DNA of 29,169 nt from EsbW-18 sp033811555. GTDB lineage: Bacteria; Patescibacteriota; Minisyncoccia; Phycocordibacterales; EsbW-18. This document shows positions 7,978 through 16,000 of the stretch, one piece after another; the stretch's first letter is position 1; every line of letters begins with the position of its first letter. The DNA lies in contig JAPXOG010000007.1 in the NCBI GenBank assembly GCA_033811555.1, positions 1 through 29,169 of the forward strand, read 5' to 3'. The position numbers and the translations under genes are program-made. The notes under the pieces are model-generated. The model was not told the DNA's origin. It searched no databases and worked only from the letters and a program-made list of their open reading frames with translations.

Positions 7978-8373
7978 ATGCTTAAGATACGTTTACAAAG
8001 ATACGGTCGTACCAATAATCCATCGTTTCGCGTGGTGGTTGTTGAGTCATCACGTGGTCCTAAAGCAGGGAAACATGTAGATCAAATAGGTTTTTATAAC
8101 GCTGTAACGAAACAAAAATCTATCAATGTAGAAAAGGCGAAATACTGGATGGGAAAAGGAGCACAACCTTCGGACACCGTTTACAATATGCTAGTAACAG
8201 AAGGCACTATTTCAGGTAGGAAGATAAATGCATTACCGAAAAAGTCTCCGATTCAAAAAGAACAACCAGAGACTACACCTGAAACAACTTCTGTAAAACC
8301 AGAAACTTCAGCGGAAACACAACAGGAACAGAAATTAGAAAAAGAAGAAACTTCGGAATCTAAGTCAGAATAA
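7978..8373 (+). CDS. rpsP: 30S ribosomal protein S16 (bS16) with acidic tail
   Basis: S16 binds 16S rRNA early in small-subunit assembly. Residues 1 to about 88 match the family: MLKIRLQRYGRTNNPSFRVV, then the KHVDQIGFYN motif and the YWMGKGAQPSDTVYNML motif. The remaining 43 residues are a low-complexity tail of Pro, Thr, Glu, Gln, Lys and Ser, probably unstructured, making the protein 131 aa against about 80-90 usually. The start at 7978 is fixed by the family N-terminus. The gene is divergent from rnr across an 84-nt region and leads a block with khpA and trmD, the classic rpsP neighbourhood without rimM. No Shine-Dalgarno sequence precedes the ATG. Confidence 0.95.
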   Translation: MLKIRLQRYGRTNNPSFRVVVVESSRGPKAGKHVDQIGFYNAVTKQKSINVEKAKYWMGKGAQPSDTVYNMLVTEGTISGRKINALPKKSPIQKEQPETTPETTSVKPETSAETQQEQKLEKEETSESKSE

Positions 8374-8420
8374 TCAGTAAAAGCGTAACAAAAACAGGAA
8401 AAAGCTTTCTAAAAGGAATA

Positions 8421-8446
8421 CCGACTTTTGTGTAGAAGGGGTTTTT
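8421..8446 (+). terminator. Weak terminator after rpsP
   Basis: A hairpin CCgaCTTTT-GTGT-AGAAGgGG (lower case unpaired) is followed by TTTTT at 8442-8446. The stem is weak and interrupted, but it sits between the rpsP stop and a new promoter for khpA, where a terminator is expected. Confidence 0.35.
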
Positions 8447-8477
8447 GAAAGATAATTTTATATATTTTGTAATTAAG

Positions 8478-8505
8478 TGGACTTTCTAGTTTTCTTTTGT
8501 ATAAT
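8478..8505 (+). promoter_or_regulatory. Promoter of khpA
   Basis: A perfect -10, TATAAT (8500-8505), is preceded at 16 nt by TGGACT (8478-8483), a four-of-six match to the -35 consensus. The predicted start near 8512 gives a 5' leader of about 72 nt that holds two hairpins. Confidence 0.55.
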
Positions 8506-8513
8506 ACAAGAGT

Positions 8514-8557
8514 TCTGGAAGGTTATCTTTCGGACTAGGTTCCGTTAGCTCGGAATC
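8514..8557 (+). promoter_or_regulatory. Two tandem hairpins in the khpA leader
   Basis: Hairpin 1 (8514-8534) has 8 bp with one bulged G, two G-U pairs and a TTAT loop. Hairpin 2 (8538-8557) pairs GGTTCCG with CGGAATC around a 6-nt loop. Three nucleotides separate them. Neither is followed directly by a long U-tract, so they look more like a structured leader than a terminator. I do not recognise a known riboswitch class. Confidence 0.45.
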
Positions 8558-8583
8558 TTCTTATCAGATTGTAGTTTTATAAT

Positions 8584-8898
8584 ATGAATAGTGAATATCA
8601 AGATGCTGTGTTTCTCGAAAGTGTTGTAAAAGCACTAGTGGAGAATCCGGATGATGTAAAGGTAACGCGCACTGTCGACGAGATGGGTGTGCTAATTACA
8701 TTGAAGGTTAATCAGAAGGATATGGGAACAGTTGTAGGACGGTCAGGCAATACTGCCAAGGCCATTCGAACACTCTTGCGTGTGGTTGGTATGAAGAATA
8801 ATGCACGCGTGAATCTCAAAATTCTTGAACCTGAAGGGTCTACACGAATGTCAGCCGCAAATGTAGATGATGCTATGGCGGCTCTTAAAGAAGAATAA
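8584..8898 (+). CDS. khpA: KhpA-type KH-domain RNA-binding protein
   Basis: This small KH protein binds RNA and in Firmicutes acts with KhpB/Jag in cell-division control and sRNA regulation. The 104-aa chain is somewhat longer than typical KhpA (about 75-80 aa). The KH core includes KDMGTVVGRSGNTAKAIRTLL, whose GxxG loop is GRSG at 52-55. The N-terminus FLESVVKALVENPDDVKV is the usual KhpA opening. The tail after residue 82 (Ser/Ala/Asp/Met) is not conserved to my knowledge. Its position between rpsP and trmD is the standard place for this gene (ylqC in Bacillus). A strong terminator follows and a separate promoter with a structured leader precedes it, so it forms its own transcription unit here. 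Confidence 0.9.
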   Translation: MNSEYQDAVFLESVVKALVENPDDVKVTRTVDEMGVLITLKVNQKDMGTVVGRSGNTAKAIRTLLRVVGMKNNARVNLKILEPEGSTRMSAANVDDAMAALKEE

Positions 8899-8918
8899 AA
8901 GACAGTAATTTTTATAAC

Positions 8919-8941
8919 AAAACCCGCTTCGGCGGGTTTTT
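8919..8941 (+). terminator. Intrinsic terminator after khpA
   Basis: AAAACCCGC (8919-8927), a TTCG loop and GCGGGTTTT (8932-8940) plus T form a perfect 9-bp stem with a UUCG tetraloop and a U-tract. It lies 20 nt after the khpA stop and separates khpA from trmD. The A-rich 5' arm would let it work on the minus strand too. Confidence 0.9.
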
Positions 8942-8942
8942 G

Positions 8943-8951
8943 TGTTAGCAT
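8943..8951 (+). promoter_or_regulatory. Extended -10 promoter of trmD
   Basis: TGTTAGCAT overlaps the end of the khpA terminator region and ends 6 nt before the trmD ATG, so a leaderless message is likely. No -35 is present because the terminator stem occupies that place. Confidence 0.45.
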
Positions 8952-8957
8952 GTTTTT

Positions 8958-9608
8958 ATGAAGTTTTACATTGTAACAACATTTCCCGAATCTATAGCTC
9001 CTTATATAGGAAGTTCTTTGCTTCGTCGTGCCCAGGAGAAAGGGAAGATCTCAGTTTCTTTTGTGAACCCGCGTGATTTTACAGCTGATGTTTATAAAAA
9101 AACTGACGATATTCCTTATGGTGGAGGCCCGGGTATGGTATTGAAAGCTGAACCGATTGTGCTAGCAGTAACAGAAACGCTTTCTGCAGAAGTAAAAATA
9201 AAAAACAAACATATTGGGATTTTCATAATGTCACCGAGAGGCAAACAGTTTACACAAAAAAATGCTCGCGATTATGCTAAAAAATATGACATCATTGTAT
9301 TGATTGCTGGCCATTACGAAGGGATTGATGCGCGAGTGAGAAAAATACTCAAAGCAAAAGAGATTTCTGTAGGTCCGTATGTTTTAACAGGCGGTGAAAT
9401 ACCTGCAGCACTTATAGTTGACGCAGTTTCTAGACATATTAAGGGGGTACTCGGAGATCCTGATTCTGTTGAAGAAAAACATGTTGCATCGCGCGATGTA
9501 TATACTCGTCCTGATGTGTTTGAATGGAAAGGGAAGAGGTATGCAGTACCAAAGGTTTTAAGATCAGGAAACCACGCAGCTATACGTGCGTGGCGAGAAT
9601 CACACTAG
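8958..9608 (+). CDS. trmD: tRNA (guanine-N1-)-methyltransferase, short form
   Basis: TrmD methylates G37 of tRNAs with S-adenosylmethionine and prevents frameshifting; it is a SPOUT enzyme with a trefoil knot and works as a dimer. Family marks are DDIPYGGGPGMVLK (50-63), the knot segment IAGHYEGIDAR and VGPYVLTGGEIPA, then VSRHIKGVLG with R159 corresponding to catalytic R154 of E. coli. The position 15 residues later, D169 in E. coli, is K174 here, and the following loop before YTRP is about four residues shorter than in E. coli. The protein stops at 216 aa, just after GNHAAIRAWR, so most of the C-terminal helical domain used for tRNA recognition is missing (usual length about 240-255 aa). 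It follows khpA but has its own start signal. Function is likely retained, but the changes make that less certain. Confidence 0.92.
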   Translation: MKFYIVTTFPESIAPYIGSSLLRRAQEKGKISVSFVNPRDFTADVYKKTDDIPYGGGPGMVLKAEPIVLAVTETLSAEVKIKNKHIGIFIMSPRGKQFTQKNARDYAKKYDIIVLIAGHYEGIDARVRKILKAKEISVGPYVLTGGEIPAALIVDAVSRHIKGVLGDPDSVEEKHVASRDVYTRPDVFEWKGKRYAVPKVLRSGNHAAIRAWRESH

Positions 9609-9611
9609 TAT

Positions 9612-9640
9612 TTGACTTTCAGTGTGAAAATATGTGTAAT
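9612..9640 (+). promoter_or_regulatory. Upstream rpoBC promoter candidate (P1)
   Basis: TTGACT (9612-9617), a 17-nt spacer and TGTAAT (9635-9640) form a good promoter just after trmD. The expected start is near 9647, immediately before a consensus DnaA box, and would give a leader of about 240 nt to rpoB. Confidence 0.5.
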
Positions 9641-9647
9641 TTATTAA

Positions 9648-9656
9648 TTATCCACA
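9648..9656 (+). promoter_or_regulatory. Consensus DnaA box
   Basis: TTATCCACA is identical to the strongest E. coli DnaA box and lies in an A/T-rich stretch between two rpoBC promoter candidates. I found no cluster of such boxes near it, so an origin is not supported. A regulatory site or a chance match are the options. Confidence 0.35.
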
Positions 9657-9671
9657 GGCAATAAAAACTGC

Positions 9672-9700
9672 TTGACCGCAAATTCTTTTTGATGTATATT
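9672..9700 (+). promoter_or_regulatory. Main rpoBC promoter candidate (P2)
   Basis: TTGACC (9672-9677), an exact 17-nt spacer and TATATT (9695-9700) give five of six matches in both boxes, the best-matched promoter in the window. The predicted start is near 9707, about 180 nt before the rpoB ATG. Confidence 0.65.
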
Positions 9701-9706
9701 GCCAAT

Positions 9707-9886
9707 ATCACGGGGGTAGAATGAGTTTCGGAGAGCACTCTCGATTTTATATAAATATCATACGTAGTGTTTTGCTAGATATACCTAGCATATAGTTATT
9801 TTTTTAGGACGCTACCTTTTTAGAAGGATGCGTCTTTGTGTGCCTCTTAAAATTCTATCATTATTTTTCCTAGCCATACTCGCTTT
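9707..9886 (+). promoter_or_regulatory. Structured 5' leader of rpoB
   Basis: Three hairpins can be drawn. The first is TCgGAGA-GCAC-TCTCGA (about 9727-9743). The second pairs TGCTAG (9773-9778) with CTAGCA (9785-9790) and is followed by a T-rich run. The third (9806-9836) has a 7-bp outer stem AGGACGC/GCGTCTT and an inner CCTT/AAGG. No rplJ or rplL gene is upstream, so a classic L10 leader is not expected. The second hairpin plus T-run could act as an attenuator. Confidence 0.4.
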
Positions 9887-12800
9887 ATGCTTAAACAGAA
9901 AGTATTCTCTCGATATCACAAGCCACTTATTGAGCTTCCTAATCTCGCCGAGGCTCAAACAACTTCCTTTCGTTGGCTTATGGAGAAAGGAGTAAAGGAA
10001 CTTCTTAAAGAATTTTCTCCTATTTCAGATTATTCGGGAAAGAAATTTGAACTACATCTTTCAGATCCAGTATTTACGGAACCTACGTATAATGAGTATT
10101 ACGCAAAAGAAAACAAGTTAAGTTATGAGGTCCAGCTAAAGATTACAGCTCGTCTTATCAATAAAACCCTAGGAACTGAGAAAGAACAGGAAATTTTTTT
10201 GTCAGACTTCCCAATTCAGACAGATCACGGTACGTTTATAATTAACGGAGTAGAGAGAGTCGTCGTTTCTCAGCTGATACGTTCATTTGGAGTTTTGTTT
10301 ACTTCTCAAGAATTTAGAGGTAAAGAATATTTTGGAGCAAAAATTATTCCTTCTCGCGGAGCATGGATTGAGATAGAAACTGAGCCAAACAAAAGTTTGC
10401 AGGTTCGCATAGATCGCAAACGTAAGTTTCCTATTACTCATTTATTACGTATTCTAGGTGCCCAAAGTAATGATGAGATTAAGGCGCTTTTTGCGGACAA
10501 CCAACAAGCGCTTCCTTATATAGAAAAAACTCTTGCAAGTGATACAGCACAAAATCGAGACGATTCGTTTATAGAGATATATAGGAAACTCCGTGATGGA
10601 GAGCTTGCTACTGCTGATAATGCTCGCGATTTTGTAAACTCTATTTTTGATACCGAACGATACGATTTATCAGAAGTAGGCCGTTTTCGTTTTAATCAAC
10701 GTTTTAAAAAACCACTCGATAAGAAAGCGATTGCACAGCGAAAATTATCGCTTGACGATATAGTAACTATAATCGGATACATTATTCATTTAAATGAAAC
10801 TCCTGATTCCCAACCCGATGATGTGGACGATTTAGCTTCCCGTCGCGTTCGTTTCGTTGGAGAAATGATGCAACAGAAGATGCGTGTTGGTTTTGCACGC
10901 ATGAAGCGTAATATACAAGACCGCATGTCCATAATTGAATCAGAGACTACGTTACCGATGCAGATAATCAATCCTCGCCCTCTACAAGCACAAATCCGTG
11001 AGTTTTATAGTACCAACCAGCTCTCACAATTCATGGCTCAAGAGAACATTCTTTCTGAACTTGAACATTTACGTATTTTTTCAGCACTTGGTCCAGGTGG
11101 TTTAACTCGTGAAAGAGCCGGATTTGAAGTTCGTGATGTGCATAACTCTCACTATGGGCGACTTTGTCCAATTCATACACCAGAAGGTCCCAATATTGGA
11201 CTTATTCTTCACTTAGCAACTTATGCTCGCATAAATGAGTTTGGAATTATTGAAACTCCATACGCTAAAGTAGAAAACGGGGTTATTACAGGAGAGATAC
11301 AGTATCTTAACGCACAAGATGAACAAAAATATAAAATTGCTCATGCAGCTTCTGATCGAAATGAGAAAGGAGTTTTGACATCTACACAGGTAGAAGTTCG
11401 TATAAATGGGGTGCCTGATTTAGTGCCTCCAAAAGAAGTTGATTATATTGATGTTGCTACAAACCAGGCATATTCTATAGCCACCGCTTTAATACCATTT
11501 CTTAACCACAACGCTGGTAACCGCGCCTTAATGGGTTCGAACATGCAAAAGCAGGCGGTTCCAACGGTTCGTCCATCTGCTCCACTTGTTGCAACTGGAG
11601 TTGAGGAGCGTGCTGCGCGTGATTCTGGTCGACTCGTATACGCTCGCGAAGCAGGTGAGGTGACGTATGTAGATGCTCAAAAGATAATAATTAAGAATTC
11701 TAAAGGGAAACAGGATGAATATAAGTTAGTAAATTTCTCTCGTACAAATGGATTTACTGTATTTCACCAGCGTCCAGCGGTTAATCTAGGACAACACGTT
11801 AAACGAGGTGAATTGCTTGCCGACACTTCAACTTCAGATCGCGGACAGATAGCTCTTGGACAAAATCTCCTGGTGGCATTTATGCCTTGGTCAGGAAATA
11901 ATTTTGAGGATGCTGTTGTTATTTCTGAACGCTTGGTGCGCGAATCAGTTTTGTCTTCGGTGCACATAGAAGAATTCTCGCTCAATGTTCGTGATACAAA
12001 ATTGGGACCTGAAGTAACCACAAATGACATACCGAATGTTGGAGAAAATAAATTACGAAATCTTGATGAGGACGGTATTATTCGAATAGGTTCTGAAGTA
12101 CAACCTGGGGATATTCTAGTAGGAAAAATTACGCCGAAAGGAGAATCTCAGCTTACTCCAGAAGAGCGCCTATTGCGATCTATATTTGGCGATAAAGCTC
12201 GCGATGTAAAAGATTCTTCTTTGCGTATGGAAGGCGGTAAGCGTGGACGAGTAATCGGTGTAAAAGTATTTTCACGTGAACGAGGCGATCAAATGGAAAG
12301 TGGAATCATCAAAAAAATATATATAGAAGTAGCTCAATTGCGTAATATCACCGTCGGAGACAAAGTAGCAGGACGTCATGGAAATAAAGGAGTTATTTCT
12401 CGAGTAGTTCCTCTTGAAGATATGCCTCGCATGGAAGATGGTACGCCTGTTGATGTTGTGCTTACTCCACTGGGAGTCCCATCCCGTATGAACTTAGGAC
12501 AAATTCTTGAATTACACCTTGGTTTAGCAGCGAAAACATTAGGATATCAGGCTGTGGTTCCTCCATTTTCAGGTGCAACTCATGAAGAGATAAAGAAAGA
12601 GCTTGTTGAAGCTGGGTTCCCAGATTCAGGTAAAGTTAAATTGTATGATGGACTCACTGGAGAACCGTTTGAAAACGAAATTTCAGTGGGATACATGTAT
12701 ATTCTCAAACTTGAACACATGGTTGAAGATAAACTTCATATGCGCGCCATTGGACCTTATTCTCTTATTACGCAACAACCTCTCGGTGGACGCGCACAAA

Positions 12801-13048
12801 ATGGAGGACAGCGTTTTGGAGAAATGGAAGTTTGGGCTCTGCTTGGTTATGGCGCAGCTTATACACTAAGAGAGATGTTGACTATCAAATCAGATGACAT
12901 TATGGGGCGCTCATCGGCTTTTGATGCAATCGTCCGAGGAGCTCGTATACCTAAATCAAATACACCAGCATCATTTTCAGTTTTATTGCACTATTTGCGA
13001 GGCTTAGCGCTTGATATTTCTTTACAAGAGGGTAATGAAAATCAGTAA
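9887..13048 (+). CDS. rpoB: DNA-directed RNA polymerase subunit beta
   Basis: This is the beta subunit of the core transcription enzyme and forms one side of the active-site cleft. The 1053-aa chain carries the family hallmarks in order: the N-terminal lobe, the rifampicin-region segment TTNQLSQFMAQENILSEL-like at about residues 370-390, the block RVHNSHYGRLCPIHTPEGPN in the local form RDVHNSHYGRLCPIHTPEG, NRALMGSNMQKQAVP, GDKVAGRHGNKGVIS and the C-terminal GGRAQNGGQRFGEMEVWAL. It is shorter than E. coli RpoB (1342 aa) and Bacillus RpoB (about 1190 aa), consistent with absence of lineage-specific insertions and with a compact C-terminus. ATG 9887 fits the family start. Two promoters and a structured leader precede it, and rpoC overlaps its 3' end by 14 nt, so translation is probably coupled. 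Confidence 0.98.
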   Translation: MLKQKVFSRYHKPLIELPNLAEAQTTSFRWLMEKGVKELLKEFSPISDYSGKKFELHLSDPVFTEPTYNEYYAKENKLSYEVQLKITARLINKTLGTEKEQEIFLSDFPIQTDHGTFIINGVERVVVSQLIRSFGVLFTSQEFRGKEYFGAKIIPSRGAWIEIETEPNKSLQVRIDRKRKFPITHLLRILGAQSNDEIKALFADNQQALPYIEKTLASDTAQNRDDSFIEIYRKLRDGELATADNARDFVNSIFDTERYDLSEVGRFRFNQRFKKPLDKKAIAQRKLSLDDIVTIIGYIIHLNETPDSQPDDVDDLASRRVRFVGEMMQQKMRVGFARMKRNIQDRMSIIESETTLPMQIINPRPLQAQIREFYSTNQLSQFMAQENILSELEHLRIFSALGPGGLTRERAGFEVRDVHNSHYGRLCPIHTPEGPNIGLILHLATYARINEFGIIETPYAKVENGVITGEIQYLNAQDEQKYKIAHAASDRNEKGVLTSTQVEVRINGVPDLVPPKEVDYIDVATNQAYSIATALIPFLNHNAGNRALMGSNMQKQAVPTVRPSAPLVATGVEERAARDSGRLVYAREAGEVTYVDAQKIIIKNSKGKQDEYKLVNFSRTNGFTVFHQRPAVNLGQHVKRGELLADTSTSDRGQIALGQNLLVAFMPWSGNNFEDAVVISERLVRESVLSSVHIEEFSLNVRDTKLGPEVTTNDIPNVGENKLRNLDEDGIIRIGSEVQPGDILVGKITPKGESQLTPEERLLRSIFGDKARDVKDSSLRMEGGKRGRVIGVKVFSRERGDQMESGIIKKIYIEVAQLRNITVGDKVAGRHGNKGVISRVVPLEDMPRMEDGTPVDVVLTPLGVPSRMNLGQILELHLGLAAKTLGYQAVVPPFSGATHEEIKKELVEAGFPDSGKVKLYDGLTGEPFENEISVGYMYILKLEHMVEDKLHMRAIGPYSLITQQPLGGRAQNGGQRFGEMEVWALLGYGAAYTLREMLTIKSDDIMGRSSAFDAIVRGARIPKSNTPASFSVLLHYLRGLALDISLQEGNENQ

Positions 13049-16000
13049 TTTTAATTTTATGCGTAGAAACACTCAACAAGATATTTTGGAGACGTTCTCC
13101 ACTGTCGGTATCAAGGTAGCAAGTCCTGAGAAAATTATCGAATGGTCACGTGGAGAAGTGACAAAACCAGAAACCATTAACTATCGAACCCAGCGTAGTG
13201 AAAAAAACGGTTTATTTGATGAACGTATTTTTGGTCCTGAACGTGACTTTGAATGTTATTGTGGAAAATACAAAGGTATTCGTTATAAGGGCATTGTCTG
13301 CGAAAAATGCGGAGTTGAAATAACTCGATCGGTTGTTCGTAGAGAGAGAATGGGACATATAACACTGGCTTCTCCAGTTTCGCATATCTGGTTTGTTCGT
13401 AATGTACCTTCACGAATTGGGTTGGTTCTAGATATTACTGGACAGGATCTTGAAAAAGTAATTTACTTTGCAGGATATATAGTGACAGACGTATATGAGG
13501 ATGAACGTGAAAAATTACTTCGTGAGCTTGATACAGAATATAAAGCAAAAAATAAAACTCTTAAAGATGATAAATCACGCGAAAAGCTAAAAGAAGTATT
13601 TTTGACTACAAAGCGCGAAATAGCTTCTATCCAAAAATACCTAGTGCTTGATGAATCGACATATGCGAAGTTCGTTCTAAAATACGGTTCTATTTTTGAT
13701 GCGAACATAGGAGCGGAAACTATACATCGATTATTGTCAGAGATTAACCTATCAGAACTAGCAAAAGAAATAGAAAATCGTGTTGATGATGCAGGAACTG
13801 AAGAAAAGAAAAAACTTAGAAAACGACTAGCACTCGTTCGGGCTATGATAAAGTCAAAAATCCGACCTGAATGGATGATGCTCATTAATATCCCGGTTAT
13901 TCCTGCTGCTTTGCGTCCTATGGTAGCTCTAGACGGAGGACGACATGCTACTTCAGATCTTAATGATTTGTATCGACGTGTGATAAATCGTAATAATCGA
14001 CTGAAAAAACTAATAGAAATTAAAGCCCCTAATGTTATTTTGCGTAATGAAAAGCGTATTTTGCAAGAAGCCGTTGATGCACTTATAGATAATTCAATGC
14101 GACATCCTTCAGGGGGTGCGGCAGTATCACAATCACAACGTAGGCCTTTGAAATCTCTTTCTGATAATTTGAAGGGTAAACAGGGTATATTTCGTCAAAA
14201 TCTGTTAGGAAAGCGTGTAGATTATTCTGGTCGGTCTGTTATTGTTGTTGGACCAACATTGAAACTTAATGAATGCGGGCTTCCAAAACATATGGCCCTT
14301 GAGCTCTTCCGTCCATTTATTATTTCAAAACTCATTGCTCGTGGATTTGCATATAACATACGTGGGGCCGGTCGTCTTGTTGATGATATGGGTCCTGAGG
14401 TATGGAGTATTCTTGAAGAAGTTATTGAAGATAAATATGTGTTGCTCAACCGAGCTCCTACACTCCATCGTCTCGGAATTCAAGCGTTCAAGCCTATATT
14501 GATAGAAGGACAAGCTATACAGATTCATCCGCTTGTAGTGCAGTCTTACAACGCAGATTTTGATGGAGACCAAATGGCTGTGCACGTACCTTTATCAGAA
14601 GAAGCGCAACTTGAAGCAAAAGAGATAATGTCTTCAGGGAAGAATATCCTTAGACCAGGGTTAGGTACTCCGATAATTTCATTAGGGCATCAAGATATAG
14701 TATTGGGATCTTATTGGATGACACGAATAATACCAGGAGAAAAGGGAGAAGGGCGTGCTTTTGCTTCTCCTAATGATGCTATTTTGGCTTATGATTTCAA
14801 CGTATTGTCACCTCGTGCAAAGATTACAGTTCAACCTACGAATAGTGAACGATACAGCGCCTTTGAAGGAAAACCATTTGAAACTTCTGTAGGACGTCTC
14901 TTGTTTAATGCGACACTTCCTAATGACTATCCATATATAAATAAAGATATCACGAAGAAAGAAATGGCAGAGCTAGTGCTCACGCTTATAGAGCGCTATC
15001 CTAGGGAGCAAATTATAGAGATTTTTGACAAAATCAAAAATTTTGGATTTACTTATGCGACTAAATCAGGAACTACTTTTGCGCTTCAAGATGTTCCAAT
15101 TCCAGAAGGGAAACAGGAAATAATTGAGGACGCACGAAAAATAACTGAACTCAACCGGCGACAGTACGAGGAGGGTCTTCTTTCAGAAGAAGAACAACAC
15201 CGAAAAGACGTTGATACATGGCATGGTGTACGTACGAAAATGGAAAAAGTGATTGCAGATTCTCTAGATACCAACGGACACGTATATACGATGTGGAAAT
15301 CTGGAGCGCGAGGTAATATCGGACAAATCACTAATATGGCCGGATTGTACGGACTTATTGCAGGTTCTCAAGGACGTGTAATTAACTTCCCAATTCTTTC
15401 ATCTAGTAAGGAGGGTCTTTCTCCTACAGAATACTTTATTACCACTAATGGTTCTCGCAAAGGTCTTGGAGATACAGCACTTAACACAGCACAGTCCGGT
15501 TATTTAACTCGTCGTTTGTTTGATGTGGCACAGGATGTAGTTGTCATAGAGGAAGATTGCGGAACAAAAGAAGGAATACGAGTTTCTGCTCAAAATCTAG
15601 CCGGTATTGAAATATCTCTATCAAAAAACGCTGTAGGTCGTTTTCTTGCAAAAGATATTAAATTTGGTGATTCTGTATTGTATAAAAAAGGAGAATTTGT
15701 TACAGAGTCTATCGCCCGAGATATTGAAGAAAAAGGCATAACGGAGATATGGGTACGATCTCCGATGACGTGTGAAACTTCACGAGGAGTATGTCAGCGT
15801 TGCTATGGTCGTGATCTTGCAACAGGAGAACCAGTGGATTTGGGTGAGGCTGTCGGGACAGTTGCAGCGCAATCTATAGGTGAACCTGCAACACAACTAA
15901 CTATGCGCACATTTCACGCAGGAGGAGCTGCGGCTGCTTCTGGAGACATAGTGGCTGGTCTCCCTCGAGTACAAGAAGTCTTTGAAAGACGTCCTCCTAA

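Noticed and set aside
8578..8583. TATAAT directly before the khpA ATG
   Set aside because: It touches the start codon, so transcription would begin inside the gene; the TATAAT at 8500-8505 with a -35-like box is the better promoter.
9648..9656. Replication origin upstream of rpoB
   Set aside because: Only one DnaA box is seen, with no cluster of boxes and no dnaA or dnaN gene nearby.
13011..13034. Upstream start for rpoC
   Set aside because: This opening lies entirely within rpoB and gives residues absent from the RpoC family; ATG 13035 is sufficient.
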